Shown in pieces: positions 36,277 through 45,508 of a stretch of 64,000 nucleotides of DNA (position 1 is the first letter of the stretch; each line of letters begins with the position of its first letter). The notes beneath the pieces are model-generated. The model was given only the letters and a program-made list of their open reading frames with translations, was not told the DNA's origin and ran no database searches. Made by a program: the position numbers and the translations under genes. Source of the DNA: an uncultured Selenomonadales bacterium (GTDB taxonomy: Bacteria; Bacillota; Negativicutes; Selenomonadales; Selenomonadaceae); NCBI GenBank assembly GCA_947307055.1, contig CAMZHX010000006.1:1-64000 (forward strand). Direction: 5' to 3'.

Positions 36277-37851
36277 TTGACTAAAAAATTTTCGCGCAGA
36301 GATTTTATAAAAGGAGCTGTTATTATGACCGGAGCTTTAGCGATGACAAATTTTCCTATGGCTCAAGCCGCCGAGCCTTGCAAGATAAAAACGCGTCAGG
36401 GAATTTATAATGGCTTTGTCGATGATAAAGGCGTCAAGACGTGGCTAGGTATTCCATACGCTCAGCCGCCTGTCGGAAAACTTCGTTGGCAAGCTCCGCA
36501 ACCTTTGAAGCCGTCTAATAAAACTTTCGACGCAAAAAAATTCGGTTTTGCGCCCATGCAAGATGTCGACAAGACTGAGGACGCCTCCCAAACTCCTAAG
36601 AGCGAGGATTGTTTGACGCTTAACATTTGGAGGCGCGGCGCGAAGAAAAATTTGCCCGTAATGTTTTTCATACCTGGCGGCGGCTTCGTAAACGGCGGCG
36701 GCAGCGACCCGCTCTATTACGGCTCGAACTTCGCGGCGACTCACGACGTTGTTATCGTCACGATTAACTACCGCCTGAATATTTTCGGATTCATGAACTT
36801 TTCCGCGCTTGATTCCAATTTCGTCGACACAGGCTATTTGGGTATCAAAGACCAAGTCGCGGCGTTGACGTGGGTTAAGGAAAATATTTCGCAATTCGGC
36901 GGCGACCCCGATAACATTACGATTTTCGGCGAGAGTGCCGGCGCAACTTCCGTTATGCTTTTGATGATTTTGCCCGCCGCTAAAGGTCTTTTCAAAAAAG
37001 CTATCGCGCAGTCGGGCAATTTAGGTATGTACCATACGCCCGAACAATCCGCTAAACTCGCCGAAAAGTTCATGACGTTTAACGGCTACAAAAATATGCG
37101 CGAACTTATGAGCAAATCGAGCAACGAACTTTATGAGGCTTATGACCGATTTTTCCGCAGTCGTCCTTATGAAACGGAAGCTGATTACTTCCCGACATGC
37201 GACGGAAAATTTTTACCGCTCCACCCTATTCGAGAACTCAAGAACGGCGCGGCGCGAGGTATCAAATTCATGACGGGCACTGTGGCTGATGAATATCGCT
37301 ACTGGAATTTGTACGCGGAAGACTTCACCGACAAACTTGCCGATTTCCATGACGCCATTATTCCGACTCTTTACGAGAGCAAATTTACAAATCCGCATGA
37401 AGTTTACGAAGCGTGGAAGAAAAATCACGCCGATAACGACAGCTATTTAGAGTTTGCTAATCAGTTAGACTTTCGCGTCGCGCAGGAGCTTACGGCGGAA
37501 TATCAATCGGCTTTCGACGACACGTATTTTTATTTGTTCAGTCAAAAGTCGCCCAATGAACTTTTAGGCTCGTGCCATTCGATTGACTTGGTATTCGTTT
37601 TCGGCAATCCAAATGATGACATTGAGGAAAACCCCGACCCGAAATTGATTAAGGAAGTGCAAGCGGCGTGGTATTCCTTCGCGGCGACCGGCAATCCTAA
37701 TAACTCTTTGATTCCGCAATGGAATTCTTACAGCGTCGGCAATCGTCAGACTATGGAAATAAATTCTGCGGCGTGGACTTGCCATAAGGATTTGAACAAC
37801 GACAACTTAGCCGAACTGCGCGGCATTTGCGAAGAATATTTACTGGATTAA
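36277..37851 (+). CDS. Tat-exported type B carboxylesterase
   Basis: A 524-residue alpha/beta-hydrolase of the para-nitrobenzyl esterase/cholinesterase type. TTG start with an AAGGGTG site. The twin-arginine signal FSRRDFIKG plus hydrophobic core ends near AQA. Family motifs: GIPYAQPPVGKLRW, EDCLTLNIW (about 110-118), the oxyanion GGGF, and FGESAGATS with nucleophile Ser220. GSCHSID probably holds the catalytic His. A secreted esterase in this class acts on esters in the periplasm or outside; the substrate is unknown. ktrB starts three bases after its stop, so ktrB may be read through from here. Confidence 0.9.
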   Translation: MTKKFSRRDFIKGAVIMTGALAMTNFPMAQAAEPCKIKTRQGIYNGFVDDKGVKTWLGIPYAQPPVGKLRWQAPQPLKPSNKTFDAKKFGFAPMQDVDKTEDASQTPKSEDCLTLNIWRRGAKKNLPVMFFIPGGGFVNGGGSDPLYYGSNFAATHDVVIVTINYRLNIFGFMNFSALDSNFVDTGYLGIKDQVAALTWVKENISQFGGDPDNITIFGESAGATSVMLLMILPAAKGLFKKAIAQSGNLGMYHTPEQSAKLAEKFMTFNGYKNMRELMSKSSNELYEAYDRFFRSRPYETEADYFPTCDGKFLPLHPIRELKNGAARGIKFMTGTVADEYRYWNLYAEDFTDKLADFHDAIIPTLYESKFTNPHEVYEAWKKNHADNDSYLEFANQLDFRVAQELTAEYQSAFDDTYFYLFSQKSPNELLGSCHSIDLVFVFGNPNDDIEENPDPKLIKEVQAAWYSFAATGNPNNSLIPQWNSYSVGNRQTMEINSAAWTCHKDLNNDNLAELRGICEEYLLD

Positions 37852-37854
37852 ATC

Positions 37855-39198
37855 ATGGACAAGTTAAAACATATCCTCCTGCGATTCAAGCCGACTCAAC
37901 TTATCATAATGAGTTTTATATTTATGATAATGTTGGGGACGCTTTTATTGATGTTGCCGATAAGCACGACGAACAATGCGGGCTTGCACCCGATAGACGC
38001 ACTTTTTGTCGCGACGTCGGCGTCATGCGTAGTGGGCTTGACGGTAGTAGACCTTCACAACGACTTAACGATTTTCGGGACGATTGTAATGCTCTTCCTA
38101 ATACAAATCGGCGGCTTAGGGATAATGACTTTGGCAACGTTGGCAGTACACACGCTCGGCTACAGATTTCGGCTCAAAGAAAATATTGTTTTGAAAGAGT
38201 CGCTGAATCAGGGCGGGCAAGCGGGCTTATTCGAATTGATTAGCCGCATGATTAAATACACGTTCGCGATAGAAAGTTTCTTCGCGATTGTGCTGGCGAT
38301 TCATTTTTATCCGGAGTTCGGCGCGAAATGTATCGGCTACGGGATTTTTCATTCGGTATCGGCGTTTTGCAATGCGGGCTTTGATTTGTTTGGCAATTAC
38401 GATAGCCTCTGCAAGCGCAACGATGATTATTTTCTGATGACGTGCATAGGCCTGCTGATAATTTTGGGCGGCATAGGGTTTACGGTTATCTCGGACGTGT
38501 TGCATAAAAAATTTTGGCGCAAGTATTCCCTGCACACCAAAATTGTTATCGTGATGAATGCCGCGCTGATTCTCTTCGGGACGCTGTTAATTTTCTGGGT
38601 GGAGTATTACAATCCCGATACGGTCGGCAATTTGAGCATACCCGCGCAGTTGGCTAACGCTTGCTTTACGTCGATTTCGTGCAGGACGGCCGGCTTTAAT
38701 ACATTCGACTTGGCGCAGGCAGAACAAATTACATTGCTGACGATGATAATTTTGATGTTCATCGGGGCAAGTCCGCTATCGACGGGCGGCGGCATAAAAA
38801 GTACGACGTTTTTTATAATCCTGCAATCAATGTGGGCGGTCTTCAGAGGCAAACGCGAACTTACAATTTTCGGGCGGCAAATAAGTCAAGACCTGCGCGA
38901 CCAAGCATACGCGATTTTCACAATGGGTACGATTTGGGTAGTGCTGGCCGGGATAATTTTGTCGGCGATTGACGAAGAAGTTCACGACCTGGAAGTTGTA
39001 ATTTTCGAGACGGTATCGGGCTTCGGGACGGTCGGCATGGGAATCGGGATAACTTCGGAGTGGAGCATGTGGGGGAAATTAGTTTTGACGTTGACAATGT
39101 TGGTCGGCAGGGTCGGCATAATGACTTTTATGCTGTCGCTGATAACGCAAAAGAAATCGGCGATAAAATATCCCAAAGAAGACATAATGATAGGTTGA
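37855..39198 (+). CDS. ktrB: TrkH/KtrB-family potassium uptake membrane subunit
   Basis: A 447-residue membrane channel subunit for potassium uptake, with four repeated M1-P-M2 units. Selectivity loops are visible as TSASCVVGLTVVD, FHSVSAFCNAGFDL, FTSISCRTAGFNT and FETVSGFGTVGMGI, each with the expected central glycine. It pairs with the cytoplasmic RCK subunit encoded eight bases downstream. Length matches KtrB rather than longer TrkH proteins. Confidence 0.93.
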   Translation: MDKLKHILLRFKPTQLIIMSFIFMIMLGTLLLMLPISTTNNAGLHPIDALFVATSASCVVGLTVVDLHNDLTIFGTIVMLFLIQIGGLGIMTLATLAVHTLGYRFRLKENIVLKESLNQGGQAGLFELISRMIKYTFAIESFFAIVLAIHFYPEFGAKCIGYGIFHSVSAFCNAGFDLFGNYDSLCKRNDDYFLMTCIGLLIILGGIGFTVISDVLHKKFWRKYSLHTKIVIVMNAALILFGTLLIFWVEYYNPDTVGNLSIPAQLANACFTSISCRTAGFNTFDLAQAEQITLLTMIILMFIGASPLSTGGGIKSTTFFIILQSMWAVFRGKRELTIFGRQISQDLRDQAYAIFTMGTIWVVLAGIILSAIDEEVHDLEVVIFETVSGFGTVGMGIGITSEWSMWGKLVLTLTMLVGRVGIMTFMLSLITQKKSAIKYPKEDIMIG

Positions 39199-39205
39199 GT
39201 GGAAT

Positions 39206-39868
39206 ATGGAGAAAAAGAATTTTGCGGTATTGGGTTTAGGCAGGTTCGGGCGAAATGTGGCGTTGACGCTTGAGCAAATGGGATATAACGTGCTGGGCGT
39301 CGATAAAGATGAGGCAATCGCGGCGGAAATGGCGGAAAGTCTTACAGAGGTCGTGAGCTTCGACATAAGGGACGCGCACTCGCTCAGGGAAGTCGACATA
39401 GCGAATTTTGATGTAGTCGTTATAGCGTCGAAGAGTTTAGAGGCAAGTTTGATGGCGACAATGCTCTGCAAAGAATTCGGCGTGAATGAAATCGTAGTGA
39501 AGGCGATTGACGAACGACACGCGATAATGGCTGAGAAATTGGGCGCGTCAAGGATTATCTTTTCGGAACGCGATACGGCGCGGCGATTGGCGCGGAGTTT
39601 AGTTTTAGGCAAAGCGGCGGACTTAATGGAAATAGATAAGGACATGGGCATTTTGAGCATGAACGCGCCGCCGGAATTGGTCGGGAAAGATTTAATCGAA
39701 ACGAATCTGCGCGCGAAGTTCAACGTAAATGTAATCGCAATAAAAAACGGCGAGGAATTGATAATCCCGCCGCCGCCGCGCAGAAAATTTGTCGCGCAAG
39801 ATAAAATTTTTGTGATAGGAACATCGGACATGCTCGCCAAGTTTGAACGCGCAATGAATGTTATTTAA
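39206..39868 (+). CDS. ktrA: KtrA/TrkA-type RCK regulatory subunit
   Basis: A 220-residue cytoplasmic gating ring protein. The N-terminal RCK_N Rossmann domain starts with FAVLGLGRFGRNVALTLEQMG, followed by VDKDE; residues from about 135 form RCK_C. It binds nucleotides and controls the KtrB channel. It begins eight bases after ktrB, and its last eight bases overlap the end of the opposing S8 protease gene. Confidence 0.93.
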   Translation: MEKKNFAVLGLGRFGRNVALTLEQMGYNVLGVDKDEAIAAEMAESLTEVVSFDIRDAHSLREVDIANFDVVVIASKSLEASLMATMLCKEFGVNEIVVKAIDERHAIMAEKLGASRIIFSERDTARRLARSLVLGKAADLMEIDKDMGILSMNAPPELVGKDLIETNLRAKFNVNVIAIKNGEELIIPPPPRRKFVAQDKIFVIGTSDMLAKFERAMNVI

Positions 39869-42080
39869 AAATCAGAACGACCGAATTGCCGCGAATCTCG
39901 GCACGATAATTTGAGCTCGCAGTTTTAATATTGCCTGTAATTTCTTTCGCGGTGAGTGCGACGATTTCTTTGCCCGAAAGATTTTCGCCATTGACAACAA
40001 AAGTCGTGCCGTCAAGATTGGCCGTGCCGTTGACGGTGAATTTTGAATTGCCCGCGCTCGACACGTTGACAATCAAATTGCCGCTCGAAATCAAATTACC
40101 GACAGTCAAACCCGCTTCAGCCGCGCCGCGATTGTAAAGCGTCCCATTGATTACGCCACGTCCGGCAATCGTGCCCGCGCCTAAACTGTAAGCATCGCCC
40201 GCAACCGAACCATCAATCGACAACGTGCCCTGCTCGACGACGCTCGCGCCCGCATAAGTATTATTGCCCGCCAAACTCAAGCGGCCTTCGCCAATTTTTT
40301 TCAACCCGACGTGCAAACCCTCTAAGCCGTCCTTATCAACATCGGCATTGAAGGCGTTGACATATTTTTCCGTCAGAAGGTCAGACCAGTAAGCCTTATT
40401 GTAATCGTCCAAATTTTTCGAGAGCCAATTAACGTAGTAATAATTATATCGCTCGATGAGGTCAGGCTCGGTGCCTTCGGGAGCCAATTTGCCCTCGCGA
40501 ATCTCGCGAATGTCATTTTTCCACGTCGAATCAAAACCTTTCGTGTCAATCGTGTAAAGCGCAATCTTTTCGCCAAAATCTGTGCTGAGGTCGTTGATGT
40601 CGAGGCGGCGGGCATTTAGCGCGGCAAGTCCGTCAACAGCTTTGCCCGCGTCGACTATCCCTTGACCTATCAGAGCTTGAAGCGGCGTTTGGAAATAAAC
40701 TTTGACTGCGGATTTTTCAAGCGCAACTTTAATGATTTCTTTCAAATTTTTTCTTAACTCGGCATTAGCTTCGGGGTCGGCGGCAAAATTTGCCGTGTTG
40801 GCGTAGTGATTCAAATCGGCAATAACTTCATCCTCCGTAACTTCCCTGCCGTCGAAATAGTAAACGCCTAGAAAAATTCCTTCGATTGGATTGCCAGCCT
40901 CGTCGTAAGCGGTGTCCCTTCTGTACGCCACGCGGAATTTTTCGCGCAAGTCAATATTGCTGTTGGCGGTGCTCAAAATCACGTCAGCGATTTGTTTACC
41001 GTCCATGTAGGGGAAGGCCTGTTGAACGAGAGCCGCCGTGCCCGTCACGTATGGAGCCGACATTGATGTGCCAGTGGCGCGAACGTAATCAATGCCGCTT
41101 TGCTCGAAGTCCGAATAGGCAGAAAGAATTTCGCTACCAGGCGCACCAACTGAAGCGTCTTCCAAATATTTTGTGCCGTCGGAGGAGTAATTCATGAGCC
41201 AATCGCCCGAAATTTTGCCATCGGTTTTTCTGACGAGACCGCCCTTTTTGCCGAACTTGTTATAGATATTCGACACGCCGAGCAAATAAAATTCCGCTTT
41301 GTCATTAAACCAATTCGCTTGAGCAGTCAGACTGGGACCCGAATGACCGCCGTTGCCCACTGAAAATATCGTGAGCTGGCGGGCGTTAAATGCTTTTTCG
41401 ATGTCCAGAAAACTTTTTTTAATTTCCTCGCTTCCTTTGACGAGGGCGTCTTCCAAATCGTTCATGAGCTTTGTCCAATCCTCGCCGTTATCAATGAGAG
41501 CCTGTTTGATTTTGTCGTCAGAAAGAATTTCGTCAAGGTAATGACTTGAACCCCACGAATTGTTTATGACTTTGACTTCAGCGCGATTGAAATACGGAGA
41601 GAACATGTCGCGATTCAATGGGCTATCGTCGCCGCCCTCGCCGCTGTAATCGTCTTTGAACGACGCGCCGAAAATATCCGCATCAAAGGCGACGCCGTGC
41701 ATGACTTGTCCGTTGCGAGAACCTGCCGCAATCGCTGCGACGTGCGTGCCGTGAAAAATATTTTTCCAGTCGTAGACGCCAAGTGCGCCGTCTTTCATGC
41801 GGGCTTCGCGTATAGCGGCTGAAGCAGTTTTAGAAGAAAATTTCGGGTGCAGAAAATTTATTGGCTGGTCGAGCACGCCTATTGTAACGCCCTTGCCGGT
41901 GAACCCTTTGGCATAAGCATCGGCGGCATTAACGAGGTCAAGCCCGTCGCTCCCGAAATATTCGGCATCACGGAAATCCTTTGCGCTCGCCGCGTCGGTA
42001 ACGTTGTTACAGAAAAGAATTCCCGCCGCCAATATTGCAGACATAAAAATTTTCTTCGTCTTGGATAAAAACTTTCGCAT
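39861..42080 (-). CDS. S8 subtilisin-like protease with autotransporter-type repeats, no beta-barrel
   Basis: The ATG at 42080 has GGAAGGAG eight bases upstream. The 739-residue product has a Sec signal peptide (1-32, ending ASA) and a subtilase domain with Asp71 (GVLDQP), His110 (FHGTHVAA), oxyanion Asn in VGNGG and catalytic Ser339 (GTSMSAP). After an inserted helical region, residues about 620-739 contain the passenger-associated beta-strand repeat (GEGRLSLAGNNTY, GTLSIDG, GAGTIAGRG). Family members usually end in a 250-residue outer-membrane barrel; here the frame stops after the repeats, overlapping ktrA. It may be secreted freely or be a truncated relic; no barrel frame is seen further on. 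Confidence 0.88.
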   Translation of the reverse strand: MRKFLSKTKKIFMSAILAAGILFCNNVTDAASAKDFRDAEYFGSDGLDLVNAADAYAKGFTGKGVTIGVLDQPINFLHPKFSSKTASAAIREARMKDGALGVYDWKNIFHGTHVAAIAAGSRNGQVMHGVAFDADIFGASFKDDYSGEGGDDSPLNRDMFSPYFNRAEVKVINNSWGSSHYLDEILSDDKIKQALIDNGEDWTKLMNDLEDALVKGSEEIKKSFLDIEKAFNARQLTIFSVGNGGHSGPSLTAQANWFNDKAEFYLLGVSNIYNKFGKKGGLVRKTDGKISGDWLMNYSSDGTKYLEDASVGAPGSEILSAYSDFEQSGIDYVRATGTSMSAPYVTGTAALVQQAFPYMDGKQIADVILSTANSNIDLREKFRVAYRRDTAYDEAGNPIEGIFLGVYYFDGREVTEDEVIADLNHYANTANFAADPEANAELRKNLKEIIKVALEKSAVKVYFQTPLQALIGQGIVDAGKAVDGLAALNARRLDINDLSTDFGEKIALYTIDTKGFDSTWKNDIREIREGKLAPEGTEPDLIERYNYYYVNWLSKNLDDYNKAYWSDLLTEKYVNAFNADVDKDGLEGLHVGLKKIGEGRLSLAGNNTYAGASVVEQGTLSIDGSVAGDAYSLGAGTIAGRGVINGTLYNRGAAEAGLTVGNLISSGNLIVNVSSAGNSKFTVNGTANLDGTTFVVNGENLSGKEIVALTAKEITGNIKTASSNYRAEIRGNSVVLIFK

Positions 42081-42168
42081 GAAGAAAACTCCTTCCAACA
42101 TAAAATTTTTGATAAGGAAGTTTATCACAGTTGATTGAAGTTTGCTTGAAGACCGCAACAAATTTTTA

Positions 42169-42197
42169 TTGACAGCGCGGCGCGGGCAGTGTAGTAT
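42169..42197 (+). promoter_or_regulatory. Sigma70 promoter of the GT2 gene
   Basis: TTGACA, a 17-base spacer and TAGTAT. Transcription would begin after about 42203, so the in-frame TTG at 42197 cannot be a start; ATG 42227 is preferred. Confidence 0.65.
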
Positions 42198-42226
42198 TGA
42201 AAAAATTTCTGAAATTAGGTTTGAGA

Positions 42227-43486
42227 ATGTTTAATTATCCGCTTGATGTAGTAATGGTTCCGATTCAAGCTGTCCTGTTCGTGTTTACGTTTTACCTTTG
42301 CTTGATAGGATTTTTCGGCATGTGGCGTCGCAAGGAAATCAAAATCACGACGCCGCAAAAAAAATTCGCTGTGATAGTCGCCGCTCACAACGAAAGCGCA
42401 GTTATTGCGCCGCTCATTGAAAATTTAAAGTCGCTCGAATATCCCGACGAGCTCTACGACATTTTCGTTATCGCCGATAATTGCTCCGATAACACCGCCG
42501 AAATTGCCGAGCAAAAAGGCGCAATCGTTTGCAAGCGCGTCGACGAGTCTAAGAAGTCCAAAGGTTTTGCGCTTGAATGGATGTTTGAAAAACTTTTCGA
42601 CATGGAAAAGCGCGGGCAAATTTATGACGCGGTCGCGATTTTCGACGCTGATAACCTCGTCCACCCGAATTTCCTAATGGAGATGAACAATCGACTTTGC
42701 AAGGGCGACAAAATTATCCAAGGCTTCCTCGACGCCAAAAACCCTTACGATACGTGGGTTAGCGGCACGTTCGCGATTGCCTTTTGGGTCATCGATTACG
42801 TCAGCCACCTCGCCAAAACGAATCTTGGCTTGTCGGCGGTCTTAGGCGGAACGGGCATGTGCATTACGATTGATGTCCTCAAGAAATACGGTTGGCGCGC
42901 GACTTGCCTGACTGAAGATATGGAATTTACTATGAAATCGCTGGCCGAAGGTTTGAAGACGACTTGGGCTCATGATGCGATTGTTTACGACGAAAAGCCG
43001 CTGACTTTTGCGCAATCGTGGACGCAGCGAAAACGTTGGGCGCAAGGGCAATTCGATGTTGCGCACCGCTTTATTCCTAAAATGCTCCGCGAAGGTTGGC
43101 GCAGAAAAGATATTCGGCTTTGGGACGGGTGCCTATATCTTTTGCAACCGCATTTTTTAATGCTGTCGTCGTTCTTCTTTCTGATGAGTTATATTCAACT
43201 GGCGGTCGGCACGCTCTACACAAATATTTATGCCGTCCTGCCGTCGCAAATTTTAATGGTCATCATGGTCGCGCAATACGTCCTGCCGATGATTATCCTA
43301 ATCAAAGTCCGCGCAAAGTTGAAGTCGTGGTTTTACCTGCTACTCTACCCGCTGTTCATTTATTCGTGGATACCGATAATTTTTTTGGGCTTTATACACC
43401 GCAACGAGCACGAATGGGCGCACACTCAACATACGCGCTCCATGAGTTACGATGATTTTGTTAAAAAACGAACCTACCGAAATTGA
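42227..43486 (+). CDS. Processive family 2 glycosyltransferase, membrane-bound
   Basis: A 419-residue inner-membrane enzyme of the cellulose/hyaluronan/poly-GlcNAc synthase type. One N-terminal helix (about 10-30), then the GT-A domain: VIVAAHNES, FDADN (donor metal), GTGMCI, TEDMEFT (acceptor), and QRKRW (QxxRW) typical of processive enzymes. Three or four C-terminal helices follow. The ATG at 42227 is downstream of the promoter; an AGG is about eight bases before it. No PilZ, deacetylase or partner gene is adjacent, so the product is unknown. Confidence 0.85.
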   Translation: MFNYPLDVVMVPIQAVLFVFTFYLCLIGFFGMWRRKEIKITTPQKKFAVIVAAHNESAVIAPLIENLKSLEYPDELYDIFVIADNCSDNTAEIAEQKGAIVCKRVDESKKSKGFALEWMFEKLFDMEKRGQIYDAVAIFDADNLVHPNFLMEMNNRLCKGDKIIQGFLDAKNPYDTWVSGTFAIAFWVIDYVSHLAKTNLGLSAVLGGTGMCITIDVLKKYGWRATCLTEDMEFTMKSLAEGLKTTWAHDAIVYDEKPLTFAQSWTQRKRWAQGQFDVAHRFIPKMLREGWRRKDIRLWDGCLYLLQPHFLMLSSFFFLMSYIQLAVGTLYTNIYAVLPSQILMVIMVAQYVLPMIILIKVRAKLKSWFYLLLYPLFIYSWIPIIFLGFIHRNEHEWAHTQHTRSMSYDDFVKKRTYRN

Positions 43487-43490
43487 AAAA

Positions 43491-43520
43491 GCCTCGACCG
43501 TTGTCGGGGCTGAAATTTTT
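43491..43520 (+). terminator. Rho-independent terminator after the GT2 gene
   Basis: An eight-pair stem GCCTCGAC / GTCGGGGC with loop CGTT, then GAAATTTTT. Confidence 0.75.
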
Positions 43521-43535
43521 ATGTCTTAGATTGAT

Positions 43536-44024
43536 TTACTCTTCGATAGATTCGATAGCGTCTTCTGGCTCGACTAAGCCGAAAATAACTTTGGCGAGCG
43601 CGTCGCCGTATTTGTCGACCGTCAATATGCTGACCATCAGCGCGAAATCAATTTGCTCGTAAGTCGGAGGCTCGAACTCATCATCGCCGCAATAAATCGT
43701 CGTGCGATAAGAAATTTCCCCGTCATCGAAATCGAAATCGAAGCCGCCGACCTTCAAGCCGTAATTAGCCCTTAATAAAAATTCTCCGACCTTACTGCGT
43801 TCTTCCTGACCGGCTTTGAGCGGAAGATAGGTGCGGAGTATAAGTTTATCTTTCTGAACGCGGAAAAATACATCGACGTGACCGAAGCGCGACTTGACGC
43901 CAAAACTTGCGTGCGCAATGTTATGATCGTCGAACGGGTCATGCTTAATTTTGTCGACCTCAAAAAAATGCTCGACAGCCTCGCGAATCTCCATAATCGC
44001 GTCTTGCTCGTTGAACCCTGCCAT
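43536..44024 (-). CDS. YbjN-domain-like protein
   Basis: A 162-residue acidic soluble protein. The pattern of alternating beta-strands after an N-terminal helix (about 5-20), with FDFDFDDGEISYRT in the middle and a long final helix, resembles the YbjN/type III chaperone fold. This fold is a sensory or chaperone-like regulator in other bacteria. The AAGGAGG site is well placed. It is flanked by its own promoter and the terminator of the GT2 gene. Assignment is by pattern only. Confidence 0.6.
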   Translation of the reverse strand: MAGFNEQDAIMEIREAVEHFFEVDKIKHDPFDDHNIAHASFGVKSRFGHVDVFFRVQKDKLILRTYLPLKAGQEERSKVGEFLLRANYGLKVGGFDFDFDDGEISYRTTIYCGDDEFEPPTYEQIDFALMVSILTVDKYGDALAKVIFGLVEPEDAIESIEE

Positions 44025-44050
44025 AATAATTCGCCTCCTTAGCTATTTAT

Positions 44051-44078
44051 ATTGTAGCAGATAAAAAATTTTTGGCAA
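44051..44078 (-). promoter_or_regulatory. Promoter of the YbjN-like gene
   Basis: Minus strand TTGCCA, a 16-base spacer, TACAAT, about 27 bases before the start codon. Confidence 0.5.
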
Positions 44079-44142
44079 GCCGATAAATTTTCAGAAAGCT
44101 CGCGTATAATGGGCGCAATGATTTTGATTGGGAGTGGGAAAT

Positions 44143-45492
44143 TTGTTTACGACACGGCGACTATTGCGAGTGCGATTATTTTTTGAAGGCGCGCTCGTCG
44201 GAATATTTACTGGAGTAGTTGTAGCGGCGTTGAGATTTTTGCTCGACGAGGCGGACATATATCGCCCGATAATTTTTGCGCACGTCGACAGCTTAGGGAA
44301 AATCTTGCTAGCGGCGGGCGTGATGATTTTAATTGCGGCGATTTTAGCGCGGGCAATCAAATTTGATGCGCAAGTCGCGGGGAGCGGCATCCCGCAAATA
44401 AAAAAAATTTTGCAAGGGCGGGCGCAAATGGTCAAGCCGTTCAGACTGTTAGCGGTGAAATTTTTCGCGACGGTTTTAGGAATCGGCGCGGGATTGTCGT
44501 TAGGTCGAGCTGGAATCAGCGTACAATTCGGCGCGGCGGTCGGAAATTTTTTCAGCAAAGTAATCTACGCGGACAACAAACATCACGAGACGATTGAAGG
44601 GAATTTTTTACTGACGGCGGGCGCGGGCGCAGGTTTAGCCGCAATTTTCAACGCGCCGCTTGCGGGAGTAATTTTTTGCATAGAGGAGTTGCGCAAGAGG
44701 TTTTCGCCGGAAATTTTAATCGCGGCGGTGACTGCGGCGGTTATGGCGTCGTTTGTCGTGAAAATGGTTTTCGGAGTGCGGCCGGTCTTCGAGACGATAA
44801 CGGCGACATCGCTTTCAATGCCTACGGTTATGACGACGCCGAATTTGGAAATGGTAGCCGCGTTGAGTGCCGCGCCGTTGAAATTTGCCGCGCTGTTTGT
44901 CTTGCTCGGCGTGATTTGCGGCGTAGTGGGCGCGTTTTTCTCTAAGGCGTTAATATTTTCGCTCGACGCCTACGACCAACTTAAAATTTTCGGCTGGAAA
45001 AGATTTGCAATCCCGTTGCTGTTGGCGATACCGTTGGGCTTAGAAATCCCGCAAGTTTTGGGTTGTGGCAACGTCTTAGTCGACGAGATTTTAGTTACGC
45101 ATTTGGCGGCGAGTTTGCTGATAATTTTGTTGGCGGCGAAAATTTTGTTTACGCTGATAAGTTTCGGGACGAATGCGCCGGGCGGATTATTTTTGCCGGT
45201 GTTAGTGATAGGCGCGTTGGCAGGGAATATTTTTGCGCGACTGGGCAATACACTGCATTTATTCACGGCGGATTGGACGACGCTATTTATAATTTTCGGA
45301 ATGGCGGCATTTTTCGCGGCGGTCGTGAAAGCTCCAGTGACGGGTAGCATTTTACTTTTGGAGTTGACGGGTCAATTTTCGCATTTAGTCGGGTTGATAG
45401 TCGTAAGTGGCGCGGCGTTTTTGATTTCGGACTTGTGCGGCGGCGAGCCGATTTTCTCCGCGCTACTAAATCGGTCGCAAGAAAAATCTTAA
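44143..45492 (+). CDS. CLC-family chloride transporter/channel with altered gating site
   Basis: A 449-residue CLC protein. TTG 44143 is chosen because GGGAG lies eight bases upstream; the earlier TTG at 44128 lies inside that site. Motifs: GSGIPQIKKIL (chloride-site serine), LGRAGISVQFG in place of GREGPxVQxG, and FNAPLAGVIFCIEELRKRF with the proton-pathway glutamate. At residue 123 the gating glutamate is alanine (codon GCT at 44509-44511), and the following proline is isoleucine. Other CLC proteins with this change conduct chloride without tight proton coupling. No CBS domains are present. TATAAT at 44106-44111 may be its -10. Confidence 0.88.
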   Translation: MFTTRRLLRVRLFFEGALVGIFTGVVVAALRFLLDEADIYRPIIFAHVDSLGKILLAAGVMILIAAILARAIKFDAQVAGSGIPQIKKILQGRAQMVKPFRLLAVKFFATVLGIGAGLSLGRAGISVQFGAAVGNFFSKVIYADNKHHETIEGNFLLTAGAGAGLAAIFNAPLAGVIFCIEELRKRFSPEILIAAVTAAVMASFVVKMVFGVRPVFETITATSLSMPTVMTTPNLEMVAALSAAPLKFAALFVLLGVICGVVGAFFSKALIFSLDAYDQLKIFGWKRFAIPLLLAIPLGLEIPQVLGCGNVLVDEILVTHLAASLLIILLAAKILFTLISFGTNAPGGLFLPVLVIGALAGNIFARLGNTLHLFTADWTTLFIIFGMAAFFAAVVKAPVTGSILLLELTGQFSHLVGLIVVSGAAFLISDLCGGEPIFSALLNRSQEKS

Positions 45493-45508
45493 AAAATAAT
45501 TTCACGGT

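Noticed and set aside
42197-42227. TTG at 42197 as start of the GT2 gene
   Set aside because: It overlaps the -10 box of a good promoter (TTGACA-17-TAGTAT), so it cannot be in the message.
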